Origin: Gammaproteobacteria bacterium
Lineage (GTDB): Bacteria; Pseudomonadota; Gammaproteobacteria; Burkholderiales; Gallionellaceae
Assembly (NCBI GenBank): GCA_018814405.1
Contig: JAHIZO010000007.1
Coordinates: forward strand, 62,001-126,000
DNA: 64,000 nt
Direction: 5' to 3'
Made by a program: the position numbers and the translations under genes. Shown in pieces: positions 19,601-29,027 of the stretch. Positions within the stretch are counted from its first letter, which is position 1. Each line of letters opens with the position of its first letter. The notes beneath the pieces were generated by a model. That model worked only from the letters and a program-made list of their open reading frames with translations, was not told the origin of the DNA and did no database searches.

Positions 19601-21720
19601 AACGCAGCTTGCACACGCTCAAGGGCAGTGCACGCATGGCAGGGGCCATGCGACTGGGTGAACTGACCCACCGTGTTGAAGACCGTGTCGGCAAAGCGAT
19701 CTCACAAAACGCGCTGGACGAGAACTTGTGGAACGAGATGGACAACTATCTCGACCGCATCGCGCATGCCATCGAACAATTGTCCCAACCTGCTACGCCT
19801 GAAGTCCCGGCACAGCAAGCAGAAGAAACTGGAGCAGCTGTCGCCGAAGCTTCCGCTACTAAAACACCTATCGCCCCTGCGGCACCTGTCGCCGCATTGG
19901 AAGTGGGTGCCGAGCGCGCGATGCAATCCGCCCTGCTGCGCGTGCGCTCCGATATCGTGGATAGGCTGGTCAACGAAGCCGGCGAGGTCAGTGTGACGCG
20001 CTCGCGTGCCGAGGCTGAGTTGCGCGAATTCAAGACCAGCGTGCTGGAACTGACGGACAGTGTGAGCCGGCTGCGTAAACAATTGCGCGAGATCGAGATT
20101 CAGGCAGAAAGCCAGATGCAGGCCAATGTCGCCGTCAACACGGATGTCGCCGACCAGTTCGACCCACTTGAGTTCGACCGTTTCACACGCTTCCAAGAGC
20201 TGACGCGCTTCATGACTGAGAGCGTGCACGACGTGCAGACTGTTCAGCAGTCACTCTTGAAGAATCTGGATGAGACTGCCGCCGCGCTGAACGCACAGTC
20301 ACACCTCACCCGCGATCTGCAACAGGGCTTGATGAGCATACGCATGGTGCCCTTCGCCAGTATCAGCGAACGCCTGTATCGCATCATGCGTCAGACCGGC
20401 AAAGAGATGGGCAAACGCGCCAACCTGGAATTGTCCGGCACCGAGATCGAACTCGACCGCAGTGTGCTGGAAAAGATGACGGCACCATTTGAGCATCTTT
20501 TGCGCAACGCGATCGCGCATGGACTGGAAGCACCGGAGCAGCGTGCCGCCAGTGGCAAGCCTGCCATCGGTGAAGTGCATTTCTCTTTGCGCCAAGAAAG
20601 TAACGAAGTCGTGTTCGAGCTGGCCGATGACGGCGCCGGACTGGATATCGAGCGCATCCGCCAAAAAGCGCTGGACAGCGGTCTCATCACCGCCGATGAG
20701 GAGATCAGCGACGAACAATTGATGCAGCTGATCTTCACTGCCGGTTTGTCTACTGCGGGCGAAGTGACCGAGATCGCCGGACGCGGCGTCGGTCTGGACG
20801 TGGTGCGCAGCGAGGTGTCGGCACTGGGCGGGCGCGTCGATGTCAGCTCCGAGCCCGGCAAGGGCGTGCGCTTCACCATCCACCTACCCTTGACGCTGGC
20901 TGTCACCAGAACATTGATGGTGCGCGCGGCGCACGCTGTCTATGCCCTGCCCGGCACCATGGTCGAGCATGTGCAGCAAACAAAGCCCGCGGAATTGAAC
21001 GCCCTCTATGCCCAGCAATATGTCGATTGGCAGGGCAAGCGCTACCCCTTGTTCTATTTGCCGCGCGTGCTCGGCGACGATCAGGCGGAAGTGGTCAGCC
21101 AGCCGCACAACCCGATCCTGCTGCTGCGCAGCGGCGAGCAGCGCATCGCCCTGCATGTGGACGCCCTGCTTGGTAATCAGGAAGTGGTGGTCAAGAACAT
21201 CGGTCCGCAATTGGCGCGTCTGCCCGGCATCGCCGGGGCAACGGTATCCAGCAGCGGCGACGTGATCCTGATCATCAATCCGGTGGCCTTCACCCAGCGT
21301 ATCGCCGTGACGCGCAAGATCGCCAAGAAGGTCGAAGTCGAAGCGGTACATAGCAAGCCGCTGGTGATGGTGGTCGACGATTCGCTGACCGTGCGCAAGA
21401 TCACCACCCGCCTGCTGGAACGTAACGGCTATCTGACCGTGACCGCCAAAGACGGTGTGGAGGCACTGGAACAGCTGATGGAGATTGCACCCGACGTGAT
21501 GCTGCTGGATATCGAGATGCCGCGCATGGACGGTTTCGAGTTGGCCAAGCGTCTGCGTCAGGACAGCAAGACCAAGGCTTTGCCCATCATCATGATCACC
21601 TCGCGCACGGCGGACAAACACCGCAACTACGCGATGGAGTTGGGCGTGAACGAATACCTCGGAAAACCCTTCCAGGAAGATGAATTGCTCAGCCACATCG
21701 CCAGCTTCGTCAAACAGTGA
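16672..21720 (+). CDS. chpA: hybrid chemotaxis histidine kinase (CheA-like, multiple Hpt domains, C-terminal REC)
   Basis: 1682 aa. Hpt-like motifs (HTLKGSGRMVG, HTLAGVNRTMG, HTLKGSARMAG), CheA HATPase (HLLRNAIAHGLEAPEQR, TAGEVTEIAGRGVGLDVV), CheW-like region, terminal REC (VMVVDDSLTVRKITTRLLERNGY...MLLDIEMPRMDGFE). GTG start. Confidence 0.92.
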   Translation: MTPAFNPLLLSSVKSELDSSLATIIREQEQFFSSGGKHPLDTALEELHRLRGVLQMLHLQALEVFCGELETLMREMAEQPDNATVMHLDAMRHALFGLTHYLDALSAGAANAALRLFPEYQELHQVRGLDMAFEVDLFFPELNVDLPPELLEGAVPDNAAARIKQARMHFQQGLLKWLRRDEADDALRAMTAAVKTVANCVTSEERSFWWVAEGILGCVALEGVPPELNVKKSFSRIDQGMRALLDDSAFDTVVAMSEMLYLVARSHTVNETVERIKQVFDLDTYLPEAPPLPAGETSALLDNMRAQLTVADEAWEQCVLNDRASCTRFAAQSEQLHALSEQLDRNTLQFLCKQIHATAQHVENPEHAQSISMDMAMALLLLDSGIEHYQHLGSGFHEQARLLTSRLHETLLNHPEDHNKLASLVALYCEMEQRDVMGPLAIEMQSNLQHIEQTLNAFFGNAAKRTELLQVNRLLSQVQGGLHILSLDIAEQLLVTLRQITERYHQGDTPSSAEMRAVATAISVMDDYVHGLTLGQKPDPMSLNDVLRNLAEATAGHAQAETEATEEASSASVVSIRSGDEDAELLEVFLEEAQEVMETLRTNLEVSRLHLDSRDPWITMRRAFHTLKGSGRMVGLTELGEVAWAVERAMNKWISSNQPATPDLLDLVGDAEVLFQHWVDMLENGSTTAQIDTAHLLTLADCIEHGKPAPQPVVPAATEPEPEIEAAVESAPEPEDEGPIVIGDVSMSPVLFNIASEEALEHVQALRACFDIVQTSLKPVVSYDFMRAAHTLAGVNRTMGFLPIAELAYTLEMWLEPRIDKAGAIGTPQLVLLDDVITRLDALSHGVRERKAPEPQTELIERLQSDKIVGGSEIPQEAEEAADEEIIEIATPAEMVAPQIESVTPSLQAEPEEVAQEEEESPAPQAEPHERTVHDEVDEQLLPIFLEEAHELYPQIGSTLRAWRDNPEDAQQGRNLQRSLHTLKGSARMAGAMRLGELTHRVEDRVGKAISQNALDENLWNEMDNYLDRIAHAIEQLSQPATPEVPAQQAEETGAAVAEASATKTPIAPAAPVAALEVGAERAMQSALLRVRSDIVDRLVNEAGEVSVTRSRAEAELREFKTSVLELTDSVSRLRKQLREIEIQAESQMQANVAVNTDVADQFDPLEFDRFTRFQELTRFMTESVHDVQTVQQSLLKNLDETAAALNAQSHLTRDLQQGLMSIRMVPFASISERLYRIMRQTGKEMGKRANLELSGTEIELDRSVLEKMTAPFEHLLRNAIAHGLEAPEQRAASGKPAIGEVHFSLRQESNEVVFELADDGAGLDIERIRQKALDSGLITADEEISDEQLMQLIFTAGLSTAGEVTEIAGRGVGLDVVRSEVSALGGRVDVSSEPGKGVRFTIHLPLTLAVTRTLMVRAAHAVYALPGTMVEHVQQTKPAELNALYAQQYVDWQGKRYPLFYLPRVLGDDQAEVVSQPHNPILLLRSGEQRIALHVDALLGNQEVVVKNIGPQLARLPGIAGATVSSSGDVILIINPVAFTQRIAVTRKIAKKVEVEAVHSKPLVMVVDDSLTVRKITTRLLERNGYLTVTAKDGVEALEQLMEIAPDVMLLDIEMPRMDGFELAKRLRQDSKTKALPIIMITSRTADKHRNYAMELGVNEYLGKPFQEDELLSHIASFVKQ

Positions 21721-21770
21721 TGCACTGCATCTAATTTGTGAAGGCTGGCGGCAATAGCTACAATGCCGCC

Positions 21771-22331
21771 ATGTCCGACATCGACCTCACCAACCACTTC
21801 CTCATCGCCATGCCGGCGATGACCGATCCATTCTTCGCCAAATCACTCACCTATGTGTGCGAACACAATGAAGAAGGCGCGATGGGTATCGTGGTGAATC
21901 GCCCCATCAGCCTGACCTTGAGCGAGCTGTTCGCCCAGATCAACATGCCGCTGACCCAGTCCGATCTGGAAGATATGGCGGTGCATTTCGGCGGCCCAGT
22001 GCAAACTGACCGCGGCTTCGTGTTGCATGACACCGGCAAAGAGTGGCAATCCACACTGCAAGTGAATGACAAGGTTAGTCTCACCACCTCTAAAGATATC
22101 CTACAAGCTGTCGGAGAAGGCAGCGGGCCCAAGCACCTGCTGATCACACTAGGCTATGCCGGTTGGTCGGAAGGTCAATTGGAACAGGAAATCGCCGACA
22201 ACGCATGGTTGTCAGTGCCAGCGACCGAGCACATCCTGTTCGATCTGCCTGCCGAAGAGCGTCTATCTGCTGCCATGGCCCTACTCGGTGTCGACTACGC
22301 CACCTTGTCGGAGGAAGCCGGACATGCCTGA
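21771..22331 (+). CDS. YqgE/AlgH family protein (DUF179)
   Basis: [38 protein letters not shown]; start at ATG 21771. Confidence 0.92.
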   Translation: MSDIDLTNHFLIAMPAMTDPFFAKSLTYVCEHNEEGAMGIVVNRPISLTLSELFAQINMPLTQSDLEDMAVHFGGPVQTDRGFVLHDTGKEWQSTLQVNDKVSLTTSKDILQAVGEGSGPKHLLITLGYAGWSEGQLEQEIADNAWLSVPATEHILFDLPAEERLSAAMALLGVDYATLSEEAGHA

Positions 22332-22779
22332 GGGCGTGACCGCGACCTATTCCGGCACCCTGCTTGCTTTTGATTTTGGTACCCGTCGCATCGGCATCGC
22401 GGTCGGCAACACCGTCTCCGGCACGGCACGCCCGCTGACCACTATCAACGACGAGCGCAACGATGTGCGCTTCGCCAGCATAGCTGGCCTGCTGCAGGAA
22501 TGGCAACCGGTCGCACTGATAGTAGGCCTGCCCTGCAACGATGATGGCACGCCGCACGAGATGACCGCACATTGCCGACGCTTTGCCAATCGACTCAAAG
22601 GCCGCTTCAATTTGCCCACTTTGCTGGTGGATGAGCGTTATACTTCCGCCGCCGCGAGTTCAGCACTGGATGATGAAGGGATACACGGCAGAAAGCAGAA
22701 ATCCCTGATCGATCAGTATGCCGCGCAACAGATACTGCAAGCGTATTTCGATGAACCCAGCGCAGGGATCCATGCATGA
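22324..22779 (+). CDS. ruvX: Holliday junction resolvase-like / pre-16S rRNA nuclease YqgF
   Basis: [17 protein letters not shown]...[17 protein letters not shown]...[14 protein letters not shown]; overlaps yqgE stop. Confidence 0.92.
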   Translation: MPEGVTATYSGTLLAFDFGTRRIGIAVGNTVSGTARPLTTINDERNDVRFASIAGLLQEWQPVALIVGLPCNDDGTPHEMTAHCRRFANRLKGRFNLPTLLVDERYTSAAASSALDDEGIHGRKQKSLIDQYAAQQILQAYFDEPSAGIHA

Positions 22780-23726
22780 ATAATCCACAGTTGAATAAGA
22801 ACGGTGAACTACAGCACCTGCTGTCCACCGAAGGTTTGCCTGCGCGCATCCTGCGCGACATCCTCGATCAGGCAGCCGAATTCGTAAATCCGAACGGTGG
22901 CAGCGAGATACGCAAAGTGCCGCTGCTGCATGGCAAGTCGGTGTTCAACATCTTCTTCGAGAACAGCACCCGCACCCGCACCACTTTCGAGATCGCCGCC
23001 AAGCGCCTGTCGGCCGACGTGGTCAACCTCAATATCGGCTCCTCGTCCACCAGCAAAGGCGAGACCCTGCTCGATACCGTGGACAACCTGTGCGCGATGC
23101 ATGCGGACATGTTCGTGGTGCGCCATTCTTCGGGTGGCGCTGCGCACCTGATCGCCAAGCATGTTGCACCCGATATCCATGTGATCAATGCCGGTGACGG
23201 CCGCCATGCCCACCCGACGCAGGCGCTGCTGGACATGTTCACCATTCGCCACTACAAAAAAGAATTCCACAACCTGACTGTCGCCATCGTCGGCGATGTG
23301 CTGCACTCGCGTGTGGCGCGTTCGCAGATCCACGCGCTGACCACTCTGGGCGTGCCGGAAGTGCGCGTGGTCGCACCCAAGACCCTGTTGCCGACCCATG
23401 TCGACAAGCTGGGTGTACGCGTCTTCCACAACATGGAAGAGGGTCTTAAAGGCGTGGATGTGGTGATGATGCTGCGCTTGCAGAATGAACGCATGCAGGG
23501 CGCGCTGCTGCCTTCGGCACAGGAATATTTCAAATACTACGGCCTAACGCAGGAACGTCTGGCGCTGGCAAAGGACGACGCCATCGTGATGCACCCGGGC
23601 CCGATGAACCGCGGTGTGGAGATCGACTCCAGCGTGGCGGACGGATCACATGCGGTGATCTTGCCGCAGGTGACATTCGGTATCGCAGTACGCATGGCGG
23701 TGATGAGCATGCTGGCGGGGAGTTGA
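22776..23726 (+). CDS. pyrB: aspartate carbamoyltransferase catalytic subunit
   Basis: [34 protein letters not shown]-like ([16 protein letters not shown]), [12 protein letters not shown]. Confidence 0.95.
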   Translation: MNNPQLNKNGELQHLLSTEGLPARILRDILDQAAEFVNPNGGSEIRKVPLLHGKSVFNIFFENSTRTRTTFEIAAKRLSADVVNLNIGSSSTSKGETLLDTVDNLCAMHADMFVVRHSSGGAAHLIAKHVAPDIHVINAGDGRHAHPTQALLDMFTIRHYKKEFHNLTVAIVGDVLHSRVARSQIHALTTLGVPEVRVVAPKTLLPTHVDKLGVRVFHNMEEGLKGVDVVMMLRLQNERMQGALLPSAQEYFKYYGLTQERLALAKDDAIVMHPGPMNRGVEIDSSVADGSHAVILPQVTFGIAVRMAVMSMLAGS

Positions 23727-25003
23727 CCATGAATATCCATATCAAGAACGGTCGCCTGATCGACCCCAAGAACAAACTCGATGCACAGCAGGATCTGTTC
23801 ATCGTTGACCGCCGTATCGCGGCCATCGGCAACGCGCCCAAAGGCTTTATCGCCGAGCAGGTGATCGACGCCGGCGGCATGATCGTGATGCCGGGATTGG
23901 TCGATGTGGCAGCACGCCTGCGCGAGCCGGGATATGAATATCGCGCCACGCTGGAATCCGAGATGAACGCTGCCGTTGCCGGCGGCGTGACCTCGCTGGC
24001 CTGCCCGCCCGATACTGATCCGCCGCTGGATGAACCGGGCTTGGTCGAGATGCTTAAACACCGCGCGCGCGCACTCAATCAGTGCCGCGTGTTCCCCATC
24101 GGCGCCCTGACCTATGGCTTGAAAGGTGCTGAACTGACCGAGATGGTGGAATTGAGTGAAGCCGGCTGCAAAGCATTCAGTCAGGCCGATGCGCCGCTCA
24201 CCGATACCCGCGTACTGATGCGTGCCATGCAATATGCGGCCACCTTCGACTACCGCGTGTGGCTGCGCCCGCAAGACAGTTTCCTCGCCAAGAACGGCGT
24301 GGCGCACGACGGCGAAGTCGCCACACGCCTCGGTTTACCGCCGATCCCGGTGGTGGCTGAGACTGTCGCACTATCGACCGCGCTGCAATTGGCGCGCGAA
24401 ACCGGCGTCACCTTGCATATCTGCCGCATATCCAGCGCCGCCGGAGTGGATATGATCCGCGCCGCCAAACAGGAAGGACTGAATGTCACCTGTGATGTAT
24501 CGATGAACCATGTGCACCTGACTGAGATGGATATCGGCTTCTTCGATTCAAACTGCCACCTGTTACCGCCGTTACGCAGCCAGCGCGATCGTGCCGGTCT
24601 GCGCGCCGGTCTGCTGGACGGCACCATCGATGCCATCTGCTCCAACCATTCGCCGGTGGACGACGATGCCAAACAATTGCCTTTCGCGGAAGCGGAAGCT
24701 GGGGCGACTGGGCTGGAATTGTTGCTGACTTTGGTACTGAAGTGGGCCGAGCAGGAGAAGGTGCCGCTGCTGCATGCCCTATCGCGTATCACCATCAACC
24801 CGGCACAGTTACTTGGCCAAAAGATGGGCCACCTGTCGCTGGGCGCGCATGCTGATATCTGCATCTTCGATCCTGTTGAGAGCTGGCGCGTGGCACCTGC
24901 TGCATTGCGTAGTCAGGGCAAGAACACCCCGTTCAACGGCTATGAGATGCAGGGCCGCGTACGCTATACCTTGCTGGACGGACAGCTCGTATTTCAACAA
25001 TAG
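23723..25003 (+). CDS. pyrC': dihydroorotase-like protein, probably non-catalytic (PyrC'/PyrX type)
   Basis: Dihydroorotase-family sequence over full length, but [14 protein letters not shown] instead of PGLVDxHxHLREPG. Other usual metal-ligand positions also substituted (see findings). Confidence 0.88.
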   Translation: MTMNIHIKNGRLIDPKNKLDAQQDLFIVDRRIAAIGNAPKGFIAEQVIDAGGMIVMPGLVDVAARLREPGYEYRATLESEMNAAVAGGVTSLACPPDTDPPLDEPGLVEMLKHRARALNQCRVFPIGALTYGLKGAELTEMVELSEAGCKAFSQADAPLTDTRVLMRAMQYAATFDYRVWLRPQDSFLAKNGVAHDGEVATRLGLPPIPVVAETVALSTALQLARETGVTLHICRISSAAGVDMIRAAKQEGLNVTCDVSMNHVHLTEMDIGFFDSNCHLLPPLRSQRDRAGLRAGLLDGTIDAICSNHSPVDDDAKQLPFAEAEAGATGLELLLTLVLKWAEQEKVPLLHALSRITINPAQLLGQKMGHLSLGAHADICIFDPVESWRVAPAALRSQGKNTPFNGYEMQGRVRYTLLDGQLVFQQ

Positions 25004-25042
25004 GCACACCCTTCAGGTTGTGCCGTTCTTAACGTGAGCCTT

Positions 25043-27088
25043 ATGAACAATCCTCTACTCGACCAATCCGGTCTGCCGCGCTTTGCTGAGATCAAGCCCC
25101 AACATGTCGCCCCCGCCATCGATCGTTTGCTGGAAGAGAACCGCGCGCTGAATGTCCGCCAGTTATCCGATGCCGTAGCACCGACCTGGGACGATTTCGT
25201 GCGCCCTATGGAAGACGCCAATGAGCGCCTGTCCCGCGCTTGGGGTCCGGTGGGGCACCTGAATGCGGTGATGAACTCGCCCGAACTACGCGAGGCCTAT
25301 AACAGCACGCTGCCCAAGATCACCCAGTATTACGCCGAGCTCGGCCAGAACCAGTCACTGTTCGAGAAGTTCAAGTCTTTGCGCGCCAGTGCCGAATTCG
25401 ACACCTTGAGTCCGGCGCGCAAGCAGGTGATCGAGAATGAATTGCGCGATTTTCGTTTGGGTGGTGCCGAGCTGCCCGAGGACAAAAAGGCGCGTTACAT
25501 GCAAGTGCAGGAACGCCTGAGTGAACTGTCTTCGCGCTTCTCGGACAACCTGCTGGATGCGACCAACGATTTCACGCTGCTGGTCGAGCAGCGCGGTGAA
25601 GTGACCGGCATGCCGGAAGACGTGCTGCAGACTGCACGCGAAACCGCCGAAGCTGCGGGCAAGACCGGCTGGCTGTTCACCTTGAAAGCGCCCTCTTATA
25701 TGCCGGTGATGCAGTTCGCGGATAACCGCGAGCTGCGCGCAAAGATCTACCGCGCCTACGCCACGCGCGCTTCAGAATTCGGCAAGCACGACTGGGACAA
25801 CACACCGCTGATGGACGAGATCATCGCCCTGCGTGCGGAGGAAGCCGAGCTGCTCGGCTTCGCCAACTACGGCGAACTGTCGCTGGCCGCCAAGATGGCA
25901 GAGACACCGCAACAGGTCGCGGACTTCATGCGCGAACTGGCACAGCGCGCGCGCCCCTTTGCCGAAAAGGATCTGCTCGAACTGCGCGCGTTCGCCAGCC
26001 AGGAACTGGGACTGGGACTGGCTGAATTGCATTCATGGGATGTGGCCTACGCCAGCGAGAAACTACGCGAGCAGCGCTATGCTTTCTCGGAGCAGGAAGT
26101 TAAACAATACTTCCCGGAGGATGCGGTATTGAGCGGTTTGTTCAAGTTGATCGAGACCCTGTACGGCCTGACTATCAAGGCTTCCAGTGCGCCGGTATGG
26201 CACGAGTCCGTGCGTTTCTTTGATATCAGTGACGATCAGGGTGAGCTGGTCGGTCAGTTCTATTTCGACCTGTATGCGCGCAGTAGCAAGCGCGGCGGGG
26301 CTTGGATGGATGATGTGATCGCACGTCGCCGGCTGGCCGATGGCACGATCCAGACGCCGGTCGCTTACATGAACTGCAACTTTTCCGCGCCGGTAGGCGG
26401 CAAGCCTGCCCTGTTCACCCACGACGAGGTGAACACACTGTTCCACGAGTTCGGCCATGGCCTGCATCACCTGCTAACCGAAGTGGAAGAACTGGGCGTG
26501 TCCGGTATCAACGGCGTGGAATGGGATGCCGTGGAACTGCCCAGCCAGTTCATGGAGAACTTCTGCTGGGAATGGGACGTATTACAGAACATGACAAGAC
26601 ACGTGGACAGCGGCGAGCCGTTGCCGCGTGAGTTGTTCGACAAGATGCTGGCCGCGAAGAATTTCCAGAGCGGCTTGGCCACCCTGCGCCAGATCGAATT
26701 CGCTTTGTTCGACATGCTGATGCACAGCACCTTTAAACCGGGCGATGGCAAGTCCATCCTGCAGTTGCTGGACGAAGTGCGCGCCGAAGTCGCCGTGCTG
26801 ATCCCGCCTGAGTTCAACCGCCTCCCCCAAAGTTTTGCACACATTTTCTCCGGTGGTTATGCTGCGGGCTATTACAGCTACAAGTGGGCCGAGGTGTTGT
26901 CGGCTGATGCTTACAGCCTTTTTGAGGAGCACGGGGTGCTCAATCCCGAGATCGGCGCACGCTTCCGTAGCGAGGTTCTTTCCTTCGGGGGCGCACGCCC
27001 GGCAATGCAATCCTTCACTTCATTCCGTGGCCGCGCCCCTTCCATCGACGCGCTGCTGCGGCATAATGGGCTGGTCGAAACCAAATAG
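25043..27088 (+). CDS. prlC: oligopeptidase A (M3 family metallopeptidase)
   Basis: HEFGHGLHHLL zinc motif; MNNPLLDQSGLPRFAEIKPQHVAPAID start. ORF can extend to GTG at 25034. Confidence 0.93.
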   Translation: MNNPLLDQSGLPRFAEIKPQHVAPAIDRLLEENRALNVRQLSDAVAPTWDDFVRPMEDANERLSRAWGPVGHLNAVMNSPELREAYNSTLPKITQYYAELGQNQSLFEKFKSLRASAEFDTLSPARKQVIENELRDFRLGGAELPEDKKARYMQVQERLSELSSRFSDNLLDATNDFTLLVEQRGEVTGMPEDVLQTARETAEAAGKTGWLFTLKAPSYMPVMQFADNRELRAKIYRAYATRASEFGKHDWDNTPLMDEIIALRAEEAELLGFANYGELSLAAKMAETPQQVADFMRELAQRARPFAEKDLLELRAFASQELGLGLAELHSWDVAYASEKLREQRYAFSEQEVKQYFPEDAVLSGLFKLIETLYGLTIKASSAPVWHESVRFFDISDDQGELVGQFYFDLYARSSKRGGAWMDDVIARRRLADGTIQTPVAYMNCNFSAPVGGKPALFTHDEVNTLFHEFGHGLHHLLTEVEELGVSGINGVEWDAVELPSQFMENFCWEWDVLQNMTRHVDSGEPLPRELFDKMLAAKNFQSGLATLRQIEFALFDMLMHSTFKPGDGKSILQLLDEVRAEVAVLIPPEFNRLPQSFAHIFSGGYAAGYYSYKWAEVLSADAYSLFEEHGVLNPEIGARFRSEVLSFGGARPAMQSFTSFRGRAPSIDALLRHNGLVETK

Positions 27089-27100
27089 TAGGAGAGTGTC

Positions 27101-27592
27101 ATGAGGATTTTCATGATTATTGCCATGCTCTGCGTTTTTATCGGCAACGCACAGGCCGGGCTTTACCGGTCTGTGGATAGCCAAGGCAAAGTACATTACA
27201 GCGACAGTCCGCTGCCAGGCACAGATGATGTGGAGCAGCTAAAGCTAGGTGCCAAACCAACACCGGATACCAGTTTGCCCTACGAGACGCAGCGCGCTCA
27301 CAAGAATTTCCCGGTAATGCTGTATGTCTCACCTAACTGCGGCGCACCCTGTAACGAGGCACAGTCGTTCCTGAATAAGCGCGGTATCCCTTTTACCGAA
27401 CAGAGTCTGGATACCGCTGAAAAAGTCGAGACATATCGTAATAAGAACGGTGACTTGACTGTTCCTGCCCTCACCATTGGCGACACCCGGCTCAAGGGTT
27501 TCCTTGAATCATCCTGGAACATGGAGCTGGATTTTGCCGGTTACCCCAAATCCGCTCCCTATCGCCCGCGCCCCGTGCAACCTGCTCAATGA
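27101..27592 (+). CDS. DUF4124 plus glutaredoxin-fold protein, exported
   Basis: Signal peptide, GLYRSVDSQGKVHYSDSPLPG (DUF4124 pattern), then VMLYVSPNCGAPCNEAQSFLNKRGIPFTEQSL...GDLTVPALTIGDTRLKGF (glutaredoxin-like). Confidence 0.82.
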   Translation: MRIFMIIAMLCVFIGNAQAGLYRSVDSQGKVHYSDSPLPGTDDVEQLKLGAKPTPDTSLPYETQRAHKNFPVMLYVSPNCGAPCNEAQSFLNKRGIPFTEQSLDTAEKVETYRNKNGDLTVPALTIGDTRLKGFLESSWNMELDFAGYPKSAPYRPRPVQPAQ

Positions 27593-28347
27593 AGATTGCT
27601 ACCTGGAACGTCAATTCACTCAAAGTGCGTTTACCACACCTGCTTGATTGGCAGGCGGAATCGCCGGTGGACGTGGTCTGTCTGCAAGAGACCAAGACGG
27701 AAGACAAGAATTTCCCGCTGGCAGATATCGAAGCTGCCGGTTTCCATTGTGTCTTCAGTGGCCAGAAGACCTATAACGGCGTCGCCATCCTCAGCCGCAG
27801 CGCGGCCAGCGATGTGCAAGTCGGCATCCCGGATTTCGAGGATGAGCAAAAGCGCGTGCTCGCCGCGACCATCGATGGCGTGCGCATCATCTGTGTCTAC
27901 ATCCCCAACGGCCAAGAGGTCGGCTCGGACAAGTATGACTACAAACTGCGCTGGCTAGCCGCATTGCATGCCTGGCTAAAGGATGAGATGCGGAAGCATC
28001 CCAAGCTGGCACTGTTGGGCGACTACAACATCGCTCCCGATGACCGCGATGTGTATGACCCGGTCGCCTGGAAAGACAAGGTGCTGTGCAGTGTTCCTGA
28101 GCGTGACGCGTTCCGGAGGCTGCTGGATCTCGGTCTGCGTGATACGTTCCGCTTGTTCGAAAACGGCGACAAACTCTATTCCTGGTGGGATTACCGCATG
28201 ATGGCTTTCCGCCGTAACATGGGTATGCGCATCGATCACATCCTGATCAGTGATGCACTGCAATGCGCAAGCTGCCACATCGACAAAACGCCGCGCAAAC
28301 TGGAACGTCCTTCCGACCACACGCCTGTGGTGGCCGACGTCGCTTGA
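27589..28347 (+). CDS. xth: exodeoxyribonuclease III
   Basis: MKIATWNVNSLKVRLPHLLDWQ...VCLQETKTEDKNFP...LGDYNIAPDDRDVYDP...MRIDHILIS...SDHTPVVADV. Confidence 0.93.
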   Translation: MKIATWNVNSLKVRLPHLLDWQAESPVDVVCLQETKTEDKNFPLADIEAAGFHCVFSGQKTYNGVAILSRSAASDVQVGIPDFEDEQKRVLAATIDGVRIICVYIPNGQEVGSDKYDYKLRWLAALHAWLKDEMRKHPKLALLGDYNIAPDDRDVYDPVAWKDKVLCSVPERDAFRRLLDLGLRDTFRLFENGDKLYSWWDYRMMAFRRNMGMRIDHILISDALQCASCHIDKTPRKLERPSDHTPVVADVA

Positions 28348-28967
28348 CTCGCCACGATGTTGAACTGCTGTTCGTTGATGACTACCTGCTGGTAGCCGTC
28401 AAATCTGCCGGTCTGCTGTCGGTACCTGGCCGTGGCCCGGATAAGCAGGATTGTTTGTCCGCGCGTGTGCAATCTCGCTTCCCCGACGCACTCGTCGTTC
28501 ATAGGCTGGATATGGCGACATCGGGCTTGATGTTGTTCGCGCGCGGGCCCGAGATACAACGCTTGCTGTCGATGATGTTTCAACAGCGCGAGATCGATAA
28601 ACGCTATATCGCCGTATGCGCTGGCAAGCTTCAACAACCCCAAGGCGAGATCGATCTGGCTATCTCGCCCGACTGGCCGAACCGGCCCCTGCAACGCATC
28701 GATGTTGAGCTTGGTAAGCCCTCGCTTACACGTTATCGCCTACTGCATGAGGAAAGTGATCGCTCACGTGTCGAATTGGAGCCGGTCACAGGGCGTAGTC
28801 ATCAATTACGTTTACATCTGGCTACCCTTGGCCACCCTATCCTTGGTGATGCACTTTATGGTGATGAATACAGTGCACCACGCCTGCTGCTGCATGCCTG
28901 CAAGCTGCACTTAATCCATCCCATCAATAGGGAATCACTCACGTTTGAACATGCGCCATCCTTCTGA
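28344..28967 (+). CDS. RluA-family pseudouridine synthase
   Basis: VVHRLDMATSGLMLFARGPEIQRLL (catalytic HRLD), EPVTGRSHQLRLHLATLGHPILGDALYG. TTG start overlapping xth stop proposed; ORF-track start at 28263 lies inside xth. Confidence 0.88.
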   Translation: MTRHDVELLFVDDYLLVAVKSAGLLSVPGRGPDKQDCLSARVQSRFPDALVVHRLDMATSGLMLFARGPEIQRLLSMMFQQREIDKRYIAVCAGKLQQPQGEIDLAISPDWPNRPLQRIDVELGKPSLTRYRLLHEESDRSRVELEPVTGRSHQLRLHLATLGHPILGDALYGDEYSAPRLLLHACKLHLIHPINRESLTFEHAPSF

Positions 28968-29027
28968 ACTCGCTTGTCACTACGGTATACTGCGCGTCCT
29001 GTTTGAATATCAAATCCAAGGATGTAT

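Noticed and set aside
20884-21696. 270-aa minus-strand ORF opposite the chpA 3' end
   Set aside because: Antisense shadow of chpA REC and CheW-like regions; no independent domain.
23537-24307. 256-aa minus-strand ORF opposite pyrC'
   Set aside because: Antisense shadow of the pyrB-pyrC' junction; no recognisable protein features.
25004-25026. GGCACA...TGTGCC hairpin between pyrC' and prlC
   Set aside because: Short stem with no clear T-tract; not strong enough to call a terminator.
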